DNA of 64,000 bases from Streptococcus thermophilus. GTDB taxonomy: Bacteria > Actinomycetota > Actinomycetes > Mycobacteriales > Mycobacteriaceae. The DNA lies in the NCBI GenBank assembly GCA_900618065.1, contig UYIL01000003.1, positions 1,116,001 to 1,180,000 on the forward strand. The letters run 5' to 3'. Under the pieces are notes generated by a model. That model ran no database searches and was not told the DNA's origin. It saw only the letters and a program-made list of their open reading frames with translations. How positions within the stretch are numbered: position 1 is the stretch's first letter; every line of letters starts with the position of its first letter. A program made the translations under genes and the position numbers. This document shows positions 39,355 to 46,078 of this stretch, one piece after another.

Positions 39355-40227
39355 ATGAGCTTCTTCGAGGACATCGCCGCAGGTCTTGACCGCGAGGGCA
39401 TTGAATCGCGCGTGCACGATGACACCATGTTCGTGCCCATCACCTCCGAGGTGGAAATCCACTTCGTTGAGATTGACCCGCACCTGCCGGCCGCGAACGT
39501 CTACATCGCCGCCGCGGACGTTGACGAGGATGACGAAGACTTCGAGGCGGTGCTCGTCTCCGTTGTTTTCTCCGTAGAGGGCGCTGTGGATACCGTCGCC
39601 CGTCACATGGCCACCGACCAGATCATCACGGTGCTGCGCGACCTGCTCGAGGGCACCGACGAGCGCATCGGCGACCTGGAGTTCTTCCAGGATCCGATTG
39701 ACCCGCACCTAGTTCGCGCTGAGGTCGGTGAGAACGCCGAGCTCCACGTCCAGGTCGAGGTCACGGACGGCACCCCGTGCGCTGCGGTCACGTTCGTCGC
39801 TCTGCCGGACACCTACGACGACCTGCTCGATGACGCTATCGGTGAACTCTGGGATTCCGATGGCGATGCCGAGCTGACGGACGAGGACCGTGAGCGCCTC
39901 TTCGCATCCCTCCACGCCGAGGCCTCTGCCGATGCCGAGTCCCTTGACTTGGGCACCTTCTCCGACTTCGACCGGCTTTTCGACGTCCTGTGCCTTGCTG
40001 CCGACCAAGCCGAGGATTGGGAATCCCAGCTGCTTCCCTTCGACGACGATGACTTCGACGAGCCCGAGGTCTACGACATCTTCGGTGCCGACCACGGCGA
40101 GCACGATGAAGAAGCAGACGATGAGGATGACTTCGACGATGACGAAGACGGAGAAGATGACGAAGACGGAGAAGATGAGGATGACCTCGGCCCCATCGAC
40201 GACGTTGACACCGAGGACGAGATCTGA
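39355..40227 (+). CDS. Acidic-tail YbjN-like protein
   Basis: 290 aa. The N-terminal ~180 residues look like two YbjN/chaperone-type alpha/beta modules (MSFFEDIAAGLDREGIESRVHDD, VSVVFSVEGAVDTVARHMA). The C-terminal ~50 residues are almost only Asp/Glu. The tail suggests binding to a basic partner. AAGGAAGGGA lies upstream of the ATG. Convergent with the next gene. Function unknown; family call tentative. Confidence 0.6.
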   Translation: MSFFEDIAAGLDREGIESRVHDDTMFVPITSEVEIHFVEIDPHLPAANVYIAAADVDEDDEDFEAVLVSVVFSVEGAVDTVARHMATDQIITVLRDLLEGTDERIGDLEFFQDPIDPHLVRAEVGENAELHVQVEVTDGTPCAAVTFVALPDTYDDLLDDAIGELWDSDGDAELTDEDRERLFASLHAEASADAESLDLGTFSDFDRLFDVLCLAADQAEDWESQLLPFDDDDFDEPEVYDIFGADHGEHDEEADDEDDFDDDEDGEDDEDGEDEDDLGPIDDVDTEDEI

Positions 40228-40237
40228 GGCTGCCCGC

Positions 40238-40717
40238 TTAGGCCGCCGCTAGGCCCTCGAACATGGAGGGCGGGGAGTAGACGGGGGCAAAAGTGCCGTC
40301 TACAAGCCAGACGAAGGTTGCACCCGTGGGGGAGAAGACCTCATGCACTGCGCCGGCCATGCTGGGCGGGACGAGGGCGCGGACCCATGCTTCGGCGATG
40401 TCGCGGTCGACGGGAATCCCGCTGGTGTTGGTGAAGCGGACCTCGATGAGGTAAGCGGGCACATGGCTCTCACCAAAGCCTTTGATGCGGGCGCGTGCCC
40501 GTGGGCCGACGCGGCGCCGGGTGACGGCTACGTTCAACTGTGGCCCGCCGTCAACGCGGGGAAGCGCACGGGTCGGTGGCCGCCAATCTGGGTTGGGGCG
40601 CGCCAGGGAGCGCGGGTGATGAATGACCGCCTCAATGCGGTCGAGGGTCGTTGCGTGGCTGGAACGGATCTGGCGGGCGATGTCTCTGCTGTAGGAGCTG
40701 TGGCTGATGTACGTCAT
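40238..40717 (-). CDS. Conserved hypothetical protein
   Basis: 159 aa, basic N-terminal helix (SRDIARQIRSSHATTLDRIEAVIHHPRSL) followed by strands such as NVAVTRRRVGPRARARIKGFG and AYLIEVRFTNTSGIPVD, likely a small alpha/beta fold. I do not recognise it. It lies 10 bp from the end of the acidic-tail gene, on the opposite strand. Confidence 0.55.
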   Translation of the reverse strand: MTYISHSSYSRDIARQIRSSHATTLDRIEAVIHHPRSLARPNPDWRPPTRALPRVDGGPQLNVAVTRRRVGPRARARIKGFGESHVPAYLIEVRFTNTSGIPVDRDIAEAWVRALVPPSMAGAVHEVFSPTGATFVWLVDGTFAPVYSPPSMFEGLAAA

Positions 40718-40871
40718 GGCTCAGAATCTACGAACCGACTCGGACAATCTGGCATCTAAGATCGAACAGTCGTTCTATGAAAAACCCGGGGCCTCCGCTT
40801 TTACGGCTTGAACGCGGCATCGACGACCCGAATCCCCAAAAACGCCCAGGCGCAGTAGGCTCAAACACGCC

Positions 40872-42143
40872 ATGAGCACCCCGAGAAACTCTGAACATTC
40901 TGCGCGCGCAGGAGCCGATACCTCCGATGCCTCCGATGCCTCCGATGCCTCCGAGAAGACCCCGTTGCCCAAGATCCCCCAAGAGATCTGGGTTCTTGTC
41001 GCCGCCGCGTTCCTCATCGCGCTCGGGTATGGGCTCATTGCGCCGATCATCCCGCAGTTCGCGGTGAGCTTCGGCGTCTCTATGGCGGCTGCGGCTGCGG
41101 TCGTCTCGGTGTTCTCTGGCGCCCGGTTGGTGGGGGCGCCGGGGGCGGGATGGCTCGTCGATAAGCTTGGCTCGCGCAAGGTATACATCACCGGTCTTCT
41201 CATCGTTGCCGTGACCACCGCGCTTGTGGCCGTCGCGCAGGAATATTGGCACATGCTGGTGCTGCGGTTCCTTGCGGGGCTGGGGTCGACGATGTTCACG
41301 ATTTCGGCGCAAGCGCTCATTGTGAAAGTCGCGCCGCCGCAAATCCGTGGGCGGGCGAGCTCGACGTATGCCACGGCGTTCCTGCTGGGCAACATCATCG
41401 GCCCGGTTGTTGGTGCGGGCCTGTCGTTTTTGGGTATGCGCTGGCCGTTCGTCATTTACGGTGCCGCGGTTGCCGCTGCGGCCGTTGTCGTGTGGGTGCG
41501 TCTACCCAAGTCCGACCGCGACGTGAACTTCGCTGCGCGCCCGCCAATGCGCCTGGGCGAGGCGTTCGGCCATCCCAGTTACCGCGCGCTACTGGCCTCC
41601 GCCTTCGCCAACGGCTGGGTGAACATGGGCGTGCGTGTGGCCATCCTCCCACTGTTCGCGGCATCGGTGTTCACCCATGGTGCAGCGGCATCCGGTCTCG
41701 CACTCGCGGCGTTCGCACTGGGCAACGCCGTCACGCTGCAATTTTCGGGCAAGCTTGCCGACGACATCGGCCGCAAACCCCTCATCCTCACCGGGCTTAC
41801 CGTCACCGCTTTGTCGACAGCCGTCATGGGCTTTGCGACGAGCTTCTGGCCGCTCATCGCGATCTCTGTTGTCGCCGGTGTGGGCGGGGGACTACTTGTG
41901 CCCAGCCAACAGGCGAGCTTGGCAGACATCATCGGCAACGACCGTTCCGGCGGCAAGACCATGTCTGTCTTTCAGATGTGCATGGATGCCGGCCAGGTGA
42001 TCGGGCCGATCCTGATCGGCGCGGCGGCCGGTCAGTTCGGTTTCCCAGTCGCGTTCGGAATCTGCGGTGCCATCGCGGCCTTGGCTCTCATTGTCTGGGC
42101 AATCGTCGGGAAAGAAACACATCCGGAGAAAGCTGACCAATGA
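40872..42143 (+). CDS. MFS multidrug-type exporter
   Basis: 423-aa, 12-helix major facilitator: helix-1 start LVAAAFLIALGYGLIAPIIPQF and the loop 2-3 motif GWLVDKLGSRKVYITG, then ADDIGRKPLILTG at the central loop. Typical of DHA1 drug/proton antiporters. The N-terminus is made of a 9-bp tandem repeat coding for SDA. ATGA overlap couples it to the nucleoside hydrolase, suggesting a shared nucleoside-type substrate. Confidence 0.9.
   Translation: MSTPRNSEHSARAGADTSDASDASDASEKTPLPKIPQEIWVLVAAAFLIALGYGLIAPIIPQFAVSFGVSMAAAAAVVSVFSGARLVGAPGAGWLVDKLGSRKVYITGLLIVAVTTALVAVAQEYWHMLVLRFLAGLGSTMFTISAQALIVKVAPPQIRGRASSTYATAFLLGNIIGPVVGAGLSFLGMRWPFVIYGAAVAAAAVVVWVRLPKSDRDVNFAARPPMRLGEAFGHPSYRALLASAFANGWVNMGVRVAILPLFAASVFTHGAAASGLALAAFALGNAVTLQFSGKLADDIGRKPLILTGLTVTALSTAVMGFATSFWPLIAISVVAGVGGGLLVPSQQASLADIIGNDRSGGKTMSVFQMCMDAGQVIGPILIGAAAGQFGFPVAFGICGAIAALALIVWAIVGKETHPEKADQ
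40919..40954 (+). repeat. 9-bp tandem repeat in the MFS N-terminus
   Basis: TCCGATGCC repeated three times plus partial copies, encoding a Ser-Asp-Ala run. The copies are near identical at DNA level, so unit number may vary between strains without breaking the frame. Confidence 0.8.
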
Positions 42144-43135
42144 GAATCATTCTCGACTGCGATCCAGGTATTGATGACACCTACGCCCTGATCCACCTCA
42201 CCGCCGCCGCCCACACGGGCGACCTGGAGCTAGAGTGCGTGACCACTACCGCCGGCAATGTTGAGGCCGACCAGTGCGCCCGCAACGCCGCGTGGATCCT
42301 TTCCCTCTGCACCGTCCCGTGGACTCCGCTGGCAGCGGGCATCCCGGAGCCGCTTGGCTGGGAGCTAACTACCACGCCCGACACCCACGGCGACACTGGC
42401 CTGGGTTACGCGACTGCCCCCGAGCGTCACATCGAGAGCGACTGGGACATGCTCTGGATTGATGCGATCGAGCGCGGCACCGACGACCTCCATCTCATCG
42501 TCAGCGGGCCGATGACCAATCTCGCCGCCTTCGCACGCCTCCACCCGGAGCACTACAAAAAGCTCAAGCACATCACCGTCATGGGCGGCGCATTCAACTA
42601 CCCGGGCAACACCACGCCCACCGCCGAGTGGAACTTCTGGGTGGACCCGCACGCGGCGAAGGAGGTTTTCGACTCCGCGTCTGTGCCGATCACCGTGTGC
42701 CCGCTCAATGTCACCGAGCGCATGCTGCTCACGCCGTCTCGCTTAGATGACCTGGTGTCTGCGCTCCGCGGCTCACCGCTCGCGGAGCATCTCGAGCCGA
42801 TCACGCGGTTCTACTTCGAATTCCACCAGGACGTAGGGGAGGGCTACCACGCCCAGATCCACGACTTACTGACCGTCATGGTCGCGCTCGGCCAGGTCTC
42901 CAGCGCGGGCGAACTCACCACAATCGACCTCGACCCCGACTCCGAGCTCTTCCGCGGCACAGCCGTCGCTGACGTGAAACGCATCTGGGAGCGCGAGCCC
43001 AACGCCCGCATCATCAGCAACGCGGACATTGACGCAGCATGGGCGCTTTTCGACGCTTCCTGCCGCATCCACTCACGCATCGCCAACGGCGACGCGGAAC
43101 TCGATCGGCTACGGCACCTCCGGGCGGAGGACTAG
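42140..43135 (+). CDS. Inosine/uridine-preferring nucleoside hydrolase
   Basis: 331 aa. ILDCDPGIDDTYAL is the calcium-binding DxDxGxDD motif, and TTTAGNVEADQCARNA plus HDLLTVMVAL complete the active site. Hydrolyses ribonucleosides to ribose and base (salvage). Coupled (ATGA) to the MFS exporter. Its C-terminal ~58 residues are duplicated at 44422-44598 (see that entry). Confidence 0.95.
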   Translation: MRIILDCDPGIDDTYALIHLTAAAHTGDLELECVTTTAGNVEADQCARNAAWILSLCTVPWTPLAAGIPEPLGWELTTTPDTHGDTGLGYATAPERHIESDWDMLWIDAIERGTDDLHLIVSGPMTNLAAFARLHPEHYKKLKHITVMGGAFNYPGNTTPTAEWNFWVDPHAAKEVFDSASVPITVCPLNVTERMLLTPSRLDDLVSALRGSPLAEHLEPITRFYFEFHQDVGEGYHAQIHDLLTVMVALGQVSSAGELTTIDLDPDSELFRGTAVADVKRIWEREPNARIISNADIDAAWALFDASCRIHSRIANGDAELDRLRHLRAED

Positions 43136-43389
43136 GTATGAAGGTGCGACGCTGGAAGCGGGGTGTGATTCTTCTGACCGCGCCACGCTTAAGAGGCCTT
43201 GACCTGCACGACTAAACGGCTTGCTTTGAGGGTTTAGTGGTGGGCAATCTGAGGCTGGCTTATACCGTGTCTTCAAAGCTCCTGCGGATGATTACGGTGC
43301 AGGTGACGTCGATAGTTCTGGGCGTGGGGTGATCGTAGTGTGTGGTTGTCGCCCTGCCGTGGGCGCGAAGTGTCTATATATTGGGTGCC
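43136..43389. other. Intergenic region
   Basis: 254 bp. A 7-bp inverted repeat ACTAAAC/GTTTAGT (43211-43238) has no T-run. TATATT at 43377-43382 lies seven bases before the next GTG. No gene recognised. Confidence 0.4.
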
Positions 43390-44043
43390 GTGCGAAAAGG
43401 TGGAATGATTACGGCGATACTGGGCCTGCTGCTGTTGCTCGGTTCGATTGTGTTCGCGATCCTCGTGGGCGTTTCCAGCGTCGAGGACATAGGGGAATTG
43501 CCCGACCACGAGCTGCAAAGCGGTTCAGGTGCACTGACCCTCGAGGCAGACGAAGAGCACGTCATCTTCCGGCCGGAAGGGGAAGACTACGACGCGTGCT
43601 CGATCAGCGGCCCCGACGGTGAGACGGTGTCGAACGAGCCCAGCAGCGTGAGTTACAGCTACGACGTGGGCAACGGCAGTTGGGAATCTTTCGACGCCTT
43701 CACCACCAAGGACGCAGGAAACTACACCGTCAGCTGCGACGGCCACGTGCGAGTTTCACCGATGTCTTCCGTCAACGGTGTAATCAAGGCGGTCGCACCG
43801 CTGCTGTTCGGAGTCGTTGGATTCTTCATCGGCCTTCTGATGTTCATCATCGGTCTGATCATTTCCGTCACTGGACGTTCGCGACAGAAGAAGGCCGAAC
43901 AGCAGCACCAGACATACGGCCAGTACCCGCCTGCCGGCCAGTACCCGCCTGCCGGCCAGTACCCGCCTGCCGGCCAGTACCCGCCTGCCGGCCAATACCC
44001 ACAGCGGCCGGGACCACAGTCGCCGTACGGGCCAAATTACTGA
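43390..44043 (+). CDS. Membrane protein with GQYPPA repeat tail
   Basis: 217 aa: N-terminal helix (TAILGLLLLLGSIVFAILVG), an extracytoplasmic beta-rich segment with two Cys (DACSIS, NYTVSCDG) that could form a disulfide, a second helix (FGVVGFFIGLLMFIIGLIISV), and a cytoplasmic tail of repeated GQYPPA. Such Pro/Tyr-rich tails occur in actinobacterial septal or secretion-associated proteins. Start GTG 43390 or ATG 43405; GTG with TATATT seven bases upstream would fit a leaderless transcript. Confidence 0.65.
   Translation: MRKGGMITAILGLLLLLGSIVFAILVGVSSVEDIGELPDHELQSGSGALTLEADEEHVIFRPEGEDYDACSISGPDGETVSNEPSSVSYSYDVGNGSWESFDAFTTKDAGNYTVSCDGHVRVSPMSSVNGVIKAVAPLLFGVVGFFIGLLMFIIGLIISVTGRSRQKKAEQQHQTYGQYPPAGQYPPAGQYPPAGQYPPAGQYPQRPGPQSPYGPNY
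43918..43995 (+). repeat. 18-bp tandem repeat encoding GQYPPA
   Basis: Four identical 18-bp units from 43918, then one degenerate unit ending QYPQ. Codon-for-codon identity suggests recent expansion; in-frame copy-number change is likely. Confidence 0.92.
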
Positions 44044-44421
44044 TGCCGTGAGGCGGGTGTCATGACAGTAGCCGGCGGCAACCCCTCGCCAACATCACCT
44101 GCATCCACGGTGGCAAGGCTCCGTGTATCCAGCCGCGCGGTACACCCCAGAAGGAGTCCCGGTGAGGACATTTCGGCACTTTCTGAATCCCAAATGCGCA
44201 GTAAATAGTTAAAGATCGCGTGTCCACGTTGGATTTGGCAGTGATGAGTACAGAAGACTTCGCGGTCGAGGACCAGGCCGACACGCAGCCTGAAACCCAA
44301 GACACTCCCACTTAAGAAAGCGCCGGAACGCCGGCGGAAAAAAGATCGAAGTTCCGGCCGAATCTCCAGCCGAGACCCCAACTGAAAACACCGAGAACGC
44401 CGAGCCGGACGCTTCCTCGTC
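44044..44421. other. Degenerate region with an interrupted acidic ORF
   Basis: No intact gene. ATG at 44244 opens a 23-codon frame (MSTEDFAVEDQADTQPETQ) ending in TAA at 44313, after which similar Glu/Thr/Pro/Ala coding continues in another frame (KIEVPAESPAETPTENTEN) up to the nucleoside hydrolase fragment. This looks like a disrupted gene with a stop and a frameshift. Confidence 0.5.
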
Positions 44422-44598
44422 ACTGCCGTTGCCGACATCAAAGGCATCTGGGAGCGAGAACCCAATGCCCGCATCGTCACCGACTCAGACATCGACGCGG
44501 CCTGGGCGCTTTTCGACGACTCCTGCCACATCCACTCACGCATCGCCACCGGCGACAAGGAACTCGACCGGCTGAGGCATCTGCGGGCGGAGGACTAG
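44422..44598 (+). pseudogene. Nucleoside hydrolase C-terminal fragment
   Basis: Encodes 58 residues that match the last 58 of the hydrolase at 42140-43135 nearly residue for residue (ADIKGIWEREPNARIV versus ADVKRIWEREPNARII; both end RLRHLRAED). DNA identity is high but not complete, so it came from a related allele or diverged after duplication. It marks where accessory DNA was joined to the core gene. Confidence 0.9.
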
Positions 44599-44792
44599 GG
44601 ATTGAGTCGCTCGAAGACGGTGTCTGAGATGCTCTTGATCTTCTCGGAGTAGCTGTCTCGTTGATTGCCTTGGGTTCCTTTGATGCCGTCTTTGTATTCG
44701 AGTTCGGCGATAGGGGCGTGTCCTTGAACTGACGTGAACGGAAGATGCGCACAGGATTGCTGATTCAAAGATGCGCAATTGCCTGTTGACAT
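44595..44792 (-). pseudogene. Possible C-terminal remnant of a minus-strand gene
   Basis: 65-codon minus-strand frame whose later part reads like a real protein end (GIKGTQGNQRDSYSEKIKS, ISDTVFERLNP) while its start lacks a ribosome site. Its stop overlaps the fragment to the left. I interpret it as the end of a gene whose 5' part was lost when the restriction-modification cassette arrived. Weak. Confidence 0.35.
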
Positions 44793-44839
44793 GGAAGCGA
44801 TTGCTTAAAGTGAACATTGAGAACAACCTGTCAAAATGA

Positions 44840-46078
44840 ATGAGTGGAAGTGCAATGTCCAGCCAAGAGTTCGAGATTTTTCAACAATCGACTGAGATTA
44901 AAGTTGGAGACAAGCTGGTCGAGCTGATTCAGAATTCTAAAAACGATAACGCGCGCTGGATCGATCAAAAGGTCACTTTCGACAATCTTCATGTGATCGC
45001 ACTCGCAGTCGACCTATCAGTCCCGGACGATTCCGAATTCACGCGGTTCACTATCCAAGAATCAAGAGTCCTAGGCGACGTAGTCCGCCGAGAGTACGGC
45101 AAACCCAGCTTGGACGACGAGCATGGCCAGAACGAATACGACAAGTTCATCGCTCAACCATTGAATACGCTAGCATTTGCTGGAATCTTGGCATCTGAGA
45201 AGCGGGGCAGGCGCTTTTATCGTGTTCGGGACCGTGAGATGCTGCAATTCATTGCAGCGAGTGATAATAATGCCCGTGCGTTTCTGATTAAGTACATTCA
45301 GACCGTGCTCCGCGACTGGGGCTGGTGGGGAAGAGTAGATACGTATTTGAACTCGGATCAGACTAATGATGATCTCCGAGAGCTGAAGAAACAATTCCTC
45401 TACCTAATGACCGAGAAGACGGGGCTCGGTTCGAGGGATAGCGGTGATCCCGGAGTTGAGTCCAGTCGAATATTCACGAAAGTTCTGAACCCGATCGCTT
45501 TCGCTTATGGCGCAAAAGGAACCGAGCGGGGAAGAGTTATGAAAACCATTCCGAGCAGGCTCGACCTCGTCTATAACCGTCCAAACTTCCTCGATGTCGC
45601 GACTAAGAAGCCGAAAGACCTCACGCGAAAACAGTTCGAGGAAATCCTCGAGGAGAAAGCCGCGAAGCTTCCTGGTCAATCGAACCAGACCGCGATTATG
45701 CGGAAAGTGCGAAACTATCATAACGATGTGCCCGAGGTTCCATCAGTAATCGGAGGCAGGGCTCGGCATGTACATCACATCTTCCCTAAATCTTTGTACC
45801 CCGATCTTGCTGATACTCCAGAGAACTTGATCGCACTCACCTCAGCGCAGCACCTTTTTGAAGCTCACCCAGAAGGAAACACTCAGAAAGTCGATCCGAT
45901 TTTCCAGCGTAACGCTCTGCTCTACAAGCTCGAATCTGTTGAAAAAAGCGTAACTGCCGGAGACGAAATGTACGAGTACGCGCGCTTCGCTAAAATGCTC
46001 GAGGTGGGCTACGGGGTGGAGGTTCTCAAGATCGATTATGACGGTTGTCATGAGGCGATCATTAGCCAGTTGAGCTAG
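44840..46078 (+). CDS. HNH restriction endonuclease (R-M nuclease)
   Basis: 412 aa. The C-terminal third has a bba-metal HNH motif: HHIFPK (His312-His313), Asn329 and His338. The N-terminal ~200 residues are unrelated to known nucleases I recognise and may hold the DNA-recognition part (YGKPSLDDEHGQNEY). Low GC and more A/T-ending codons than neighbours signal transfer. Convergent with, and 17 bp overlapping, the double methyltransferase. HNH type IIS enzymes such as MnlI share the plan. ATG 44855 with GGAAG just upstream is an alternative start. Confidence 0.8.
   Translation: MSGSAMSSQEFEIFQQSTEIKVGDKLVELIQNSKNDNARWIDQKVTFDNLHVIALAVDLSVPDDSEFTRFTIQESRVLGDVVRREYGKPSLDDEHGQNEYDKFIAQPLNTLAFAGILASEKRGRRFYRVRDREMLQFIAASDNNARAFLIKYIQTVLRDWGWWGRVDTYLNSDQTNDDLRELKKQFLYLMTEKTGLGSRDSGDPGVESSRIFTKVLNPIAFAYGAKGTERGRVMKTIPSRLDLVYNRPNFLDVATKKPKDLTRKQFEEILEEKAAKLPGQSNQTAIMRKVRNYHNDVPEVPSVIGGRARHVHHIFPKSLYPDLADTPENLIALTSAQHLFEAHPEGNTQKVDPIFQRNALLYKLESVEKSVTAGDEMYEYARFAKMLEVGYGVEVLKIDYDGCHEAIISQLS

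Noticed and set aside
43918..43995. CRISPR-like array
   Set aside because: The units are directly adjacent with no spacers and are in frame inside a protein gene; no cas genes occur in the window.
44784..44815. TTGACA (44786-44791) as promoter of the HNH nuclease
   Set aside because: The only -10-like hexamer (TAAAGT, 44806-44811) is 14 bp away, shorter than normal spacing, so the promoter is not convincing.
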